Below, one piece after another: positions 1 through 7,721 of a DNA stretch of 64,000 nt; the first letter of the stretch is position 1; the number at the start of each line of letters is the position of its first letter. This stretch comes from Chitinophagaceae bacterium UBA4407. Lineage in GTDB: Bacteria > Bacteroidota > Bacteroidia > Chitinophagales > Chitinophagaceae. The notes beneath the pieces are model-generated. The model made no database searches, was not told the DNA's origin, and saw only the letters and a list, made by a program, of their open reading frames with translations. The position numbers and the translations under genes are program-made. The stretch lies in the NCBI GenBank assembly GCA_002390845.1, contig DGQT01000002.1, positions 61,477-125,476 of the forward strand. Reading direction: 5' to 3'.

Positions 1-295
1 CTTTTACCGAAGTCTCCCTGCAACGGCGGCGTTGCGTTATGTGACAAAACAACTCAAAACGGTTTTATTGATTTCCAGTTAGTGAGTGCCGAGTTGTATA
101 GAAGCGAAAATTGAATACGATCTGGCATTTAAGAAGAAAATCAGCAATAGTTTTAATTAAGATGCTGGCTTGTTCAGATATTACAAGAAGCATGATTTTG
201 TAATGCCGACAGCACGATGCCGAAGAGCGTACAAAGCCCTGAAGTGTGCGACGCAACTGGGATTGATAGTATTACTGTAGCCGGGTACATAAAAT
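1..295. repeat. Family A composite repeat, truncated by the window edge (right arm 240-294)
   Basis: The right arm carries GTGTGCGACGCAA followed by AGCCGGGTACATAAAA, the terminal sequence shared with many other intergenic sites in this window. The first bases of the window (CTTTTACCGAAG) match the sequence that follows the left arm in the copies near 15,220 and 22,945, so the left arm probably lies just outside the window. No gene is visible in this stretch. Confidence 0.6.
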
Positions 296-332
296 ATTCC
301 CTACTAAATATTACTCCTATCAATAAAGGCAT

Positions 333-360
333 AAAAAAAGTCTGACAAGAAGCCAGACTA
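333..360 (-). terminator. Rho-independent terminator of the RRM gene
   Basis: Read on the minus strand, AGTCTG and CAGACT form a stem around a nine-base loop, followed by a run of T. It lies about 20 bases past the stop codon of the RNA-binding protein gene. Confidence 0.7.
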
Positions 361-381
361 ATAATTTTGGGTTGTGCAGTA

Positions 382-789
382 TTAATAACGGTTATAACCG
401 CCACCACCGCCGCTGCCGCCACTTCCACCACGGTTACGGTTATAACCACCGCCACCGCCGCTTCCGCCGCTGCCACCTCGGTAACCACCACCGCCACCGC
501 CGCTGCCAAAGCTTTTCTTCTTGTAGCCACCCTCTTCTCCTTCCTTGCGGGGAGCAGATTCGTTAACTACAATCTTACGGCCCAGCACATCTGTATCGTT
601 CAGATTGCTGATCGCAGTTCTTGCAGCATCGTCATCACTCATTTCAACAAAACCAAAACCTTTACTTCGGTTGTTGTTGAATTTGTCGGTAACAATTTTT
701 GCAGAAACAACATCACCATAAGGTGAGAATAAATTTTGGAGATCGTCGCTGGTCATGTTCCAGTTTAAGTTTCCAACGTAAATGTTCAT
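382..789 (-). CDS. Glycine-rich RNA-binding protein with one RRM domain
   Basis: This 135-residue protein is one RNA recognition motif followed by a glycine-rich tail. The RRM fills residues 1-80, with RNP2 (NIYVGNL, residues 2-8) and RNP1 (SKGFGFVEM, about residues 43-51), the aromatic positions that stack on RNA bases. Residues 95-135 are almost only Gly, Ser, Tyr, Asn and Arg, in GGSGG- and GGGGGYNR-like repeats. Small RRM proteins of this type are common in Bacteroidota and Cyanobacteria and are thought to act as general RNA chaperones, often cold-responsive. The target RNAs cannot be told from the sequence. The gene stands alone, divergent from efp, with its own terminator. The repetitive tail leaves long open frames on the opposite strand; these are shadows. 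Confidence 0.93.
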   Translation of the reverse strand: MNIYVGNLNWNMTSDDLQNLFSPYGDVVSAKIVTDKFNNNRSKGFGFVEMSDDDAARTAISNLNDTDVLGRKIVVNESAPRKEGEEGGYKKKSFGSGGGGGGYRGGSGGSGGGGGYNRNRGGSGGSGGGGGYNRY

Positions 790-1075
790 GTCAAAAAAAA
801 ATTAAATGAATAAAAGGCCAACAGAAATCAGTAATCCAAAAATCAAAAACATTTAACTGAAACGTTCACGATGTATGGTAACACTGCATCTTTGGAAAAA
901 CGAAAATATAAAGATTCTTTTAAATGTAGCAATTAATTTATAATTTTTTTAACCCTGCTTTAAGGCAAATCAAAGCCTTGTTTATTCAGCCTTTTCTGTG
1001 CCGAACAAAACTGTTAAGTGATTTTTTTACTTTTATAATCAAAAAATTGCTTTCTTTTTTTCAAGTGCCATTACC

Positions 1076-1083
1076 TACTTTTG
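1076..1083 (+). promoter_or_regulatory. Bacteroidota -7 promoter element of efp (TAnnTTTG)
   Basis: TACTTTTG matches the TAnnTTTG consensus of the Bacteroidota primary sigma factor and sits 27 bases before the efp start codon. A TTG at 1047-1049 is the nearest -33 candidate, but the spacing (26 bases) is longer than the usual 19-21. The rest of the 790-1109 gap shows only A+T-rich leader sequence for the two divergent genes. Confidence 0.5.
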
Positions 1084-1109
1084 CGCCCTAATCAAATAAA
1101 TTCTTGTGT

Positions 1110-1676
1110 ATGGCAAATACCTCTGACATAAGCCGCGGTATGATTTTAAAACTTGATGGAAGCCTCTATTCAGTTGTGGAGTTTGGTGAAAATAAAACGG
1201 CGCGTGCAGCGGCTAAAGTATGGGCGAAATTAAAAGGGGTTGATAATAACCGTTCCATTGAAAAAACCTGGAATAGCGGTGAAACCATTTTCCCGGTTCG
1301 GGTAGAAAAGAAAACATTTCAGTATTTATACAAAGATGAATCCGGCTATAATCTTATGAACAATGAGACCTTTGAGCAAATAGCCCTTGCAGAAGAAATG
1401 ATCGATGCGCCTCAATTCCTTAAAGACGGAAGTGAGGTTTTCGTTTTTATTAATACAGAAACAGAACAACCTATCGGAGCAGAGCTCCCTGAAAAAATCG
1501 TAGTAAAAGTTACCTATTGCGAACCCGGTTTACGCGGAGATACCGCTACCCGTGCATTAAAACAGGCAACTGTGGAAACAGGAGCAACCGTGAATGTGCC
1601 TTTGTTTGTAAATGATGGTGAATTAATAAGGATCAATACAAAAAATGGTGAATATGTTGAAAGGGTGAAAGAATAA
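1110..1676 (+). CDS. efp: Translation elongation factor P, arginine-tipped loop variant
   Basis: EF-P binds between the P and E sites of the ribosome and relieves stalling at consecutive prolines. The 188-residue length is standard, with the KOW-like N-terminal domain and two OB domains, the last holding the conserved PGLRGDTATRALKQATVETGA-type signature near residues 138-158. I chose the ATG at 1110; an in-frame TTG two codons earlier is less likely. The domain I loop, normally PGKG with a modified lysine in many Bacteroidota and Enterobacteria, reads T-A-R-A here, putting an arginine at residue 32. Arg32 is the rhamnosylated residue in EarP-type EF-P of Pseudomonas. No modification enzyme is encoded nearby. 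A terminator follows. Confidence 0.95.
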   Translation: MANTSDISRGMILKLDGSLYSVVEFGENKTARAAAKVWAKLKGVDNNRSIEKTWNSGETIFPVRVEKKTFQYLYKDESGYNLMNNETFEQIALAEEMIDAPQFLKDGSEVFVFINTETEQPIGAELPEKIVVKVTYCEPGLRGDTATRALKQATVETGATVNVPLFVNDGELIRINTKNGEYVERVKE

Positions 1677-1715
1677 AATGCTTTAAATGCATTAATTAAA
1701 GAGTAATAAAAAAAT

Positions 1716-1739
1716 GACAGGCTTAGACTGTCTTTTTTT
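1716..1739 (+). terminator. Rho-independent terminator after efp
   Basis: GACAG and CTGTC form a short stem around a seven-base loop, followed by seven T. It lies 40 bases after the efp stop codon. Confidence 0.65.
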
Positions 1740-1869
1740 ATGGTTAAAATCCGGGAAAAGATAAATACCGGTTTTTATTTTTCTCCTTTTTTAAACAAAA
1801 AATACCTATTTTGCCCCTCCTTTCAGGGTAAAAAGCCTCAAAAATTACAAAAACCCAAAAATTTCTATT

Positions 1870-2334
1870 ATGGACTTCAAACAGATCCAGGAGCTTATTA
1901 AGATTGTGAACAAGAGTAACATAGGGGAGCTAAGTATAGAGGAAAATGATTTTAAAATCACAATAAAGCAAAAAGAAGAAACAGTTCAAATGGTTGCAGC
2001 AGCCCCGGCTTATGCACCGGCTCCTGCATACACACCGCCTGCTGTTAGTGCCGCCCCTCCAGCTGCTGCACCAGCTGCAGCCAAAGCAGATAATTTAATC
2101 ACAATAAAAAGCCCTATGATTGGCACTTTTTACCGTAAAGCTTCTCCCGATAAACCATCCTTAATTGAAATTGGAGATGATGTATCCGTTGGTAAAGTAG
2201 TGTGTATTATAGAGGCTATGAAACTCTTTAATGAAATTGAAAGCGAAGTGAGTGGCAAGATTGTTAAAGTACTTGTTGAAGATGCAAGTCCTGTGGAATA
2301 TGATCAGCCACTTTTCCTTGTAGAACCTGCATAG
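1870..2334 (+). CDS. accB: Acetyl-CoA carboxylase biotin carboxyl carrier protein
   Basis: AccB carries the biotin that is carboxylated by AccC and then donates the carboxyl group to acetyl-CoA in the first step of fatty acid synthesis. The 154-residue protein has the three usual parts: an N-terminal helical domain (1-40), an Ala/Pro-rich flexible linker (43-73), and a biotinyl domain (75-153) with the EAMK motif whose Lys118 is the biotin attachment site. The gene pairs with accC 92 bases downstream and is surely cotranscribed with it. A near-consensus promoter element (TATTTTG, 1807-1813) lies upstream. Confidence 0.97.
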   Translation: MDFKQIQELIKIVNKSNIGELSIEENDFKITIKQKEETVQMVAAAPAYAPAPAYTPPAVSAAPPAAAPAAAKADNLITIKSPMIGTFYRKASPDKPSLIEIGDDVSVGKVVCIIEAMKLFNEIESEVSGKIVKVLVEDASPVEYDQPLFLVEPA

Positions 2335-2343
2335 TTAATTAAT

Positions 2344-2395
2344 AAATGTGCGGATATGAGATGTGTAAATAAATCATCTTCATATCCGCACATTT
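2344..2395 (+). other. Long hairpin in the accB-accC spacer
   Basis: AAATGTGCGGATATGA (2344-2359) is the exact reverse complement of 2380-2395, giving a 16-bp perfect stem with a 20-base loop that itself contains GATG/CATC. There is no T-run after it, so it is not a classical terminator. It could be a repeat remnant, an mRNA processing site, or a stability element that sets the AccB:AccC ratio. Confidence 0.6.
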
Positions 2396-2426
2396 GCTTA
2401 TTTGCACATTTTCAAATTAAATCTCA

Positions 2427-3764
2427 ATGTTTAAAAAAATCCTCATAGCCAATCGTGGCGAAATTGCGCTTCGTGTAATACGCACCTGCCGCGAAATGGG
2501 CATTAAAACTGTTGCAGTTTATTCAACTGCTGATAAAGACAGCCTTCATGTAAAGTTTGCCGATGAAGCTGTATGTATTGGCAAGCCTCAAAGCAGTGAA
2601 TCTTATTTGAACATTCCTCATATCATGGCGGCTGCAGAAATTACCAATGCCGATGCCATTCACCCCGGTTATGGGTTCCTTGCCGAGAATGCTAAATTCT
2701 CGCAGATCTGCGCCGATCATGGCATAAAGTTTATTGGCCCAAACGCACAAATGATCAACAGCATGGGCGATAAAATCACTGCTAAAGATACTATGATCAA
2801 AGCAGGAGTTCCTGTGGTTCCTGGTGGAGATAGTTTGCTCGACAGCATCAATCAGGCAAAACAACTGGCAAAAGAAATCGGTTACCCGGTTATTTTAAAA
2901 GCTACTGCCGGCGGTGGCGGAAAAGGCATGCGTTTGGTATGGCAGGAAAGTGAAATGGAAAAGGCCTTTACTACTGCAAAAACAGAAGCAGCAGCATCAT
3001 TTAAAAATGATGGTATTTATCTTGAAAAATTTGTTGAAGAACCACGACACATTGAAATTCAGGTGGCAGGCGATCAATACGGAAACATCTGCCATTTAAG
3101 TGAAAGAGATTGCTCTATACAACGCCGCCACCAAAAGCTGGTTGAAGAATCGCCCTCTCCTTTTATGACACCGGAACTTCGTGAAAAAATGGGTGCTGCC
3201 GCCATAAAAGCTGCAAGTGCTATTAATTACGAAAGTGTTGGTACTATTGAGTTTCTGGTTGACAAGCACCGCAATTTCTACTTCATGGAAATGAATACCC
3301 GTATACAAGTAGAGCATTGCGTAACAGAAGAAGTAATCAACTTCGATCTTATTAAAGAACAGATCAAAATTGCGATGGGCGAAAAAATGTCTGGGCAAAA
3401 TTATCTTCCCGAAATGCATGCCATTGAGTGTCGCATTAATGCAGAAGATCCTTACAATGATTTTCGTCCATCCCCCGGCAGAATTACTACATTAAATACA
3501 CCGGGCGGTCATGGTGTGCGTGTTGACAGCCATGTATACGCAGGCTACGTGATTCCTCCTTATTACGATTCAATGATTGGTAAGTTAATTGCCATTGCAC
3601 GTACCCGCGAAGAAGCAATTAATACCATGTACCGCGCATTGAGTGAGTACATTATCGAAGGTGTAAAAACAACCATTCCTTTTCACCTGCAGTTGATGCA
3701 GAACGAAGACTTTCGAAAAGGGAATTTTACTACCAAATTCCTCGAATCATTCACGCTGGTTTAA
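2427..3764 (+). CDS. accC: Acetyl-CoA carboxylase, biotin carboxylase subunit
   Basis: AccC uses ATP and bicarbonate to carboxylate the biotin on AccB. The 445-residue protein covers the full family length. It starts with the N-terminal biotin carboxylase domain (KILIANRGEIALRVIRT, residues 4-20). The ATP-grasp domain follows, with the glycine-rich loop KATAGGGGKGMR near residues 159-170 and the catalytic region EMNTRIQVEHCVTE near 289-302. The C-terminal domain carries RINAEDP. The gene follows accB closely and is ended by a strong terminator. accA and accD are not in this window. Confidence 0.97.
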   Translation: MFKKILIANRGEIALRVIRTCREMGIKTVAVYSTADKDSLHVKFADEAVCIGKPQSSESYLNIPHIMAAAEITNADAIHPGYGFLAENAKFSQICADHGIKFIGPNAQMINSMGDKITAKDTMIKAGVPVVPGGDSLLDSINQAKQLAKEIGYPVILKATAGGGGKGMRLVWQESEMEKAFTTAKTEAAASFKNDGIYLEKFVEEPRHIEIQVAGDQYGNICHLSERDCSIQRRHQKLVEESPSPFMTPELREKMGAAAIKAASAINYESVGTIEFLVDKHRNFYFMEMNTRIQVEHCVTEEVINFDLIKEQIKIAMGEKMSGQNYLPEMHAIECRINAEDPYNDFRPSPGRITTLNTPGGHGVRVDSHVYAGYVIPPYYDSMIGKLIAIARTREEAINTMYRALSEYIIEGVKTTIPFHLQLMQNEDFRKGNFTTKFLESFTLV

Positions 3765-3771
3765 AATATTT

Positions 3772-3798
3772 ATCCCGCTTCGGCGGGATTTTTTTTTG
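3772..3798 (+). terminator. Rho-independent terminator of the accBC operon
   Basis: ATCCCGC, a TTCG tetraloop and GCGGGAT form a stable stem followed by about eight T, starting eight bases past the accC stop codon. Confidence 0.9.
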
Positions 3799-3967
3799 AT
3801 CCCGGCTATAAATCTTTTTTAAGCTTCTGTTGTGTCACTCACTTGTACGTTCATAACTGCATTCAGCTTAAGGTTGCGGATTCAGTTTGCTTCATAAAGA
3901 ACAAAGCGTACAAGTGTGCGACGCAACAAAAGCTCAGTAATGTGTCTGTTGCCCGGCCCATAATTTT
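3798..3967. repeat. Family A composite repeat, both arms
   Basis: The left arm (about 3798-3860) reads CCCGGCTATAA, then AAGCTTCTGTTGTGTCACTC and ACTTGTACGTTC. The right arm (3907-3967) reads GTACAAGTGTGCGACGCAAC, AAAGCTCA, and ends GCCCGGCCCATAATTT. The arms are imperfect inverted repeats enclosing about 45 bp. The left core is a TGTCACTCAC variant of the more usual GCGTCGCACAC. Confidence 0.75.
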
Positions 3968-4044
3968 AAATATAAAGCATCACTAACCACTTATCCGGAA
4001 ATTATATAAGCACTGTTACATTAACAAACCATTGATATTATTTT

Positions 4045-4075
4045 TTGCTTCACATGAAGTTGGGGCATATCTTTG
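4045..4075 (+). promoter_or_regulatory. Bacteroidota-type promoter of the small gene at 4202
   Basis: TTG (4045-4047) and TATCTTTG (4068-4075) match the -33 TTG and -7 TAnnTTTG elements, with a 20-base spacer. Transcription would start near 4082, leaving a leader of about 120 bases before the small gene. Confidence 0.6.
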
Positions 4076-4201
4076 CAGCACGAAAAAAGGGATGATCATC
4101 CGCACATACTTCGGTATTAAAATATCGAAATTCAAACGATACCGTTATCAGCTGTAACGCCTGCCAGGAAAGAGTTTTATTAAGATTAAAATTTAGACAC
4201 T

Positions 4202-4396
4202 ATGAACAGCAATGTTAAAAATTCCATTATTAAAATGGAAGCAGATGAATTAAGTAAACTGATTACAGAAGTAAAAGAGACCGTTGCAACCAATGTAAAT
4301 GAAAAGCAGATTTTTAGTGCAGCAGACTTGTGGAATATTCAAAAAGCCATGAGAACAGCACACAAGCTTTCAAGAAAACGAGATATACACAATTAG
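4202..4396 (+). CDS. Small conserved-looking protein of unknown function, 64 residues
   Basis: The function is not recognised. The predicted protein is soluble, mainly helical and charged, with no signal peptide or membrane segment; residues 13-35 could form an amphipathic helix or short coiled coil and the C-terminus is strongly basic. That it is a real gene is supported by context: a well-spaced promoter about 130 bases upstream, an ATG start, and a strong terminator after the stop codon. The gene is thus its own transcription unit between the accBC operon and the L,D-transpeptidase. A small regulatory or stress protein is possible, but nothing in the sequence decides this. Confidence 0.65.
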   Translation: MNSNVKNSIIKMEADELSKLITEVKETVATNVNEKQIFSAADLWNIQKAMRTAHKLSRKRDIHN

Positions 4397-4480
4397 TGTT
4401 GTCTCTCATACTGAAAAGAAACTTTAATCAGTGATCCGGTATAGATTTGCCGGTTATACAGTAGCTTAATTTAAGACACT

Positions 4481-4508
4481 AAAAGCTTTCCAACCGGAAA
4501 GCTTTTTC
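4481..4508 (+). terminator. Rho-independent terminator of the small gene
   Basis: AAAAGCTTTCC and GGAAAGCTTTTT form an 11-bp stem with a four-base loop and a T-tract, about 85 bases after the stop codon. Confidence 0.85.
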
Positions 4509-4540
4509 ATTTAAAAAAAATTATCTTCGAAAAAATTGCC

Positions 4541-6163
4541 ATGAAAAAACAAAATTTATTAATAACCACCGTATTGATTTTTTCTGTTGTATTGCTGCAT
4601 GCCTGTAGTAATGGAAAAGCAACTGAAAATAATAATTATAATGATACAATTCCTGCCGTATCGGCAAAAGACATTACCATACCGGGCAATTTCAGTAACC
4701 AGACTACCCTTGTATTTGATAGTTTGCAATTGGCATCATTTATCGAGGAATACCCACAGCTTCAAACAGTAAAAAGTAATCTTGATTCATTTTATTACAA
4801 AAGAAAATTTGCATTTGCATGGTACGATAACAATGGACTAATTGAACAGGCTGCTAACCTTTATAACCGCATACAAAACATAAATGAGGAAGGCCTGCCC
4901 GATTCACTTCCCTATAACGAGGAATTTGCCAATCTTCTAAATAATGATGGTTTGGATAGCACAAGCCACCCGGCAGTAAACACAGAAATAATGCTTACTG
5001 CTCAATACTTTTTGTACGCTAACAAGGTATGGGGTGGCATTGATCAAAAACTGGTTACTGCAATGGATTGGTATTTGCCACGAAAAAAAGCATCTTATAA
5101 TCAATTGCTCGATTCACTTATAAGCGGAAAAAATATTTTAGATGCCGCACCTGTTTACAGGCAATATGCTTTACTAAAAGATCAGCTAAAAAAATACAGG
5201 GAAATTCTTTCTGCAGGAGGGTTCCCTCAAATTATTACGGACAACAAAACGTATAAAAAAGGCGATTCATCGGCAGTTATTGATTCTATTCGAAAAACTT
5301 TGTTTCTTACAGGCGATTTAACAAACAATAACAACAGCAACAAGTTCGATGATGAATTAGAGCAAGCCATAAAAAATTTTCAATTACGGATAGGCGATCA
5401 GCAGGATGGTGCAGCAGGCCCCTATGTATTGAAAGAATTAAAGGTGCCGGTAGAAAAAAGAATTCAGCAAATCGTTGTAAACATGGAACGAAGCCGCTGG
5501 GTTCCGGTAAACATTACCGGTAATTATGTTGTAATAAATATCCCGGAATACAGATTGCATGTTTACGAAAACGATAGCCTTGCCTGGAGTATGAAAGTAG
5601 TTGTTGGTGCTGCTGCTCACAAAACTGTAATATTTAATGGCAACATAAAATATATTGTTTTCAGCCCCTACTGGAACGTGCCCACCAGCATCTTACGCAA
5701 AGAAGTTTTGCCAGGTATTAAACGCAATCCAAATTATCTTGCCAGTCATAATATGGAATGGAATGGCAACAGTGTACGTCAAAAACCTGGTCCTAAAAAT
5801 TCACTTGGGCTGGTAAAATTTTTATTTCCTAACAGCCACGATATTTACCTGCACGATACACCTTCCAAATCCTTATTTGGCGAAAGCAGCCGGGCCTTTA
5901 GCCACGGTTGCATCAGGTTGGCCGAGCCACAAAGATTTGCTGAATATTTACTCCGCAACGATTCATCATGGAATACCCAAAAAATAGTTGAAGCCATGAA
6001 CAGTGGTAAAGAAAAATATGTAACACTTAAAGATCCGGTGCCCGTGTTTATCGCTTATTTTACAGCGTGGGTAGACAGGCAGGGCAAACTTAATTTCCGC
6101 AACGATGTATATGGAAGAGATTCCCGCCTTGCCGAAATGATGCTGGAAAAACCTTCTTTATAA
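4541..6163 (+). CDS. L,D-transpeptidase (YcbB-like), lipoprotein
   Basis: This enzyme makes 3-3 cross-links in peptidoglycan or attaches proteins to it, acting in the periplasm. The N-terminus is a lipoprotein signal (hydrophobic stretch followed by LLHAC, lipidated Cys at residue 22). The middle contains an amidase-associated, helical YcbB-like region and a peptidoglycan-binding-like segment (about residues 230-305). The YkuD catalytic domain follows (about 320-490) and includes HDTPSKSLF and SHGCIRL, with Cys457 as the nucleophile and the SHG His near 455. The length of 540 residues fits the YcbB/LdtD group. It stands alone, with a family A repeat directly behind its stop codon. Confidence 0.9.
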   Translation: MKKQNLLITTVLIFSVVLLHACSNGKATENNNYNDTIPAVSAKDITIPGNFSNQTTLVFDSLQLASFIEEYPQLQTVKSNLDSFYYKRKFAFAWYDNNGLIEQAANLYNRIQNINEEGLPDSLPYNEEFANLLNNDGLDSTSHPAVNTEIMLTAQYFLYANKVWGGIDQKLVTAMDWYLPRKKASYNQLLDSLISGKNILDAAPVYRQYALLKDQLKKYREILSAGGFPQIITDNKTYKKGDSSAVIDSIRKTLFLTGDLTNNNNSNKFDDELEQAIKNFQLRIGDQQDGAAGPYVLKELKVPVEKRIQQIVVNMERSRWVPVNITGNYVVINIPEYRLHVYENDSLAWSMKVVVGAAAHKTVIFNGNIKYIVFSPYWNVPTSILRKEVLPGIKRNPNYLASHNMEWNGNSVRQKPGPKNSLGLVKFLFPNSHDIYLHDTPSKSLFGESSRAFSHGCIRLAEPQRFAEYLLRNDSSWNTQKIVEAMNSGKEKYVTLKDPVPVFIAYFTAWVDRQGKLNFRNDVYGRDSRLAEMMLEKPSL

Positions 6164-6166
6164 ATA

Positions 6167-6262
6167 CTTTTTTTTGAGCCGGGCTTTTTGATTTTCTATT
6201 AAGCATTCTTGCGTCGCACACTTGTACGGTTGGATTATTTATTGAGCTTTTATTGATGCGTA
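6167..6262 (+). repeat. Family A repeat, left arm
   Basis: The arm begins with a T-run and GAGCCGGGC, then ATTAAGCATTCTTGCGTCGC, ACACTTGTACGGTTGGAT and ATTGAGCTTTT. The matching right arm is at 6873-6934, on the far side of the minus-strand gene 6331-6738, so this copy encloses a gene. The T-run and hairpin potential next to the upstream stop codon could also end transcription. Confidence 0.75.
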
Positions 6263-6330
6263 GAACAAAGCGAATGTTGTTAGGTAAAATGATAGCAATA
6301 CTCAATAGTTTACTTTACAGCCTTACACAA

Positions 6331-6738
6331 TTATTTAGCTCTCATCTTATTTCCTTTAGCATCATGTGTTACTTCTGCAAGCCCCAACAGTTCCATTAGT
6401 GGCGGAATGTACATTCCAAATCTTCCGCGAAGTCCTTTCTTTAAACCATACCAGCCACCCACCGCATTTTTTTCTGAACGTCCCCATGCTTCAACGGTTC
6501 CTTCTTTTGCGGGTTTCTGTTCATCAGCACTGCCAAGTTCCATCCAGTCGCCATGTTTTTTTAGCATGGCATGAAGATCGGCAAGGCAACGATAGTCGTA
6601 ATGCAACACTGTTTTACCAACCGTACATACAAGAATGTCTTTGCCGTCTTTAACATCTTTGTGCATTGTAAATTCAGATGATAAAGGAGGTGTTTTAAGC
6701 ATCCATGGATTTTCTTTGGTTCCCTGTTCTTGTGCCAT
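6331..6738 (-). CDS. Conserved hypothetical protein, 135 residues, carried between family A repeat arms
   Basis: The function is not recognised with confidence. The protein is soluble and basic at its C-terminus, with no signal peptide. It opens with a Trp- and Pro-rich stretch (NPWMLKTPPLSSEF). The middle segment, VGKTVLHYDYRCLADLHAML (about residues 41-60), suggests a small alpha/beta fold. The end, GWYGLKKGLRGRFGMYIPPL, is rich in Gly and aromatic residues and might bind nucleic acid or another protein. The coding sequence has normal codon use and a complete start. It is enclosed by a left and a right family A repeat arm in inverted orientation, so gene plus arms look like one unit. Confidence 0.75.
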   Translation of the reverse strand: MAQEQGTKENPWMLKTPPLSSEFTMHKDVKDGKDILVCTVGKTVLHYDYRCLADLHAMLKKHGDWMELGSADEQKPAKEGTVEAWGRSEKNAVGGWYGLKKGLRGRFGMYIPPLMELLGLAEVTHDAKGNKMRAK

Positions 6739-6872
6739 AATTATTTTTAATTGTAGAGATTAAGAATACTTTTGATGTTTAGTTCTTGTAACGCTATTGT
6801 TTATAAATGTACAAATAATACCTGTAGTAAAACTTGCAACGGTGGCTGCGGGCAGCCCCTCAAACTTCAGAA

Positions 6873-6934
6873 AGCACAAGTGTGCGACGCAAGTAAAGCC
6901 TCATGTATGTTCTGCTGCCCGGCTCATAATTTTA
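6873..6934 (+). repeat. Family A repeat, right arm
   Basis: GCACAAGTGTGCGACGCAAG, TAAAGCCTCATG and GCCCGGCTCATAATTTTA. It pairs as an inverted repeat with the arm at 6167-6262. Confidence 0.75.
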
Positions 6935-7579
6935 CATTCTTCTAATGGTGTCGATCTCAATAATATTTATGCCTGCAAAAGGTTCGAGTTCGGCTGCATA
7001 AAGCAGGGTATGCAGCATTTGTTTTAAACCAACCAGTCGTAACGCTTTAGCCTTTTGTGCAGTAGCAGGCACCCATTCTAAAATTTTAAAAACCGGTTGA
7101 AATATTAAAGGCCAGTAATGCCCCGGGCCAATTACATACCATGGGCGGATAAAAGTTGCCGGTATTTGGGTATCACGAATAGCATTTTCTCCTAATGCGC
7201 GGCAATGCTGGTAATCGTGCATAATACTGGCAGGCGTTTGCGCAACACTTACATAAATAAAATGTGCTGCCCCTGCTTCTTTGGCAGCCACAGCAGATGC
7301 TTTTACAGAAGCAAGGTCAATGGTTTTAAACTGTTCTTTTTTCTTTGGTCCCGGGTGGGCAACACCCAATAACTGAATAAAAACGGCCTGCCCGGGAATA
7401 TGTTTTGAGAAACTTGTAGCATCAAAAGGGTTGGCAATAACATAAGCACATCCTTCGGGCATTTTTTTTTCAGAGCCGCTACGTATAAGTGCTGTAACAG
7501 TATGCCCCTTTTGCATCAGCAGCAGAATTAGCCTGCTGCCCATATAGCCTGTGCCACCAGTTATAAAAATTTGTTTCAT
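6932..7579 (-). CDS. NAD(P)-binding atypical SDR (NmrA/YwnB-like)
   Basis: The 215-residue protein has a Rossmann fold. Its N-terminus reads FITGGTGYMGSRLI, the GxxGxxG dinucleotide-binding loop, followed by a beta-alpha unit ending in ALIRSGS, where the Arg suggests NADP preference. YVSVAQTPASIMHDYQHCRALGE (about residues 110-132) lies where SDRs hold the catalytic Tyr-x-x-x-Lys, but there is no canonical YxxxK, so this is an atypical SDR whose reaction is unclear. An open frame extends to 7834, but the start at 7579 is right because the fold begins there and the extension overlaps the divergent oxidoreductase gene. The last codons run into the repeat arm. A substrate cannot be named. Confidence 0.88.
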   Translation of the reverse strand: MKQIFITGGTGYMGSRLILLLMQKGHTVTALIRSGSEKKMPEGCAYVIANPFDATSFSKHIPGQAVFIQLLGVAHPGPKKKEQFKTIDLASVKASAVAAKEAGAAHFIYVSVAQTPASIMHDYQHCRALGENAIRDTQIPATFIRPWYVIGPGHYWPLIFQPVFKILEWVPATAQKAKALRLVGLKQMLHTLLYAAELEPFAGINIIEIDTIRRM

Positions 7580-7721
7580 TGGGCAATGATTGCAGCAATA
7601 ATCAGCAATAAGATTGCTTAAAGCTTTTGTTTTAGTAATACGGATTGTAAATATAGTTATATAATCTTTTGAATATTCTATGGTAAAAACCCTTTGTTTT
7701 TTCTTTACCTTGAGCAAAAAA

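Noticed and set aside
174..726. Long Ala/Val/Thr-rich frames opposite the RRM gene
   Set aside because: They mirror the glycine-rich tail codons (GGN) on the other strand and have no start context of their own.
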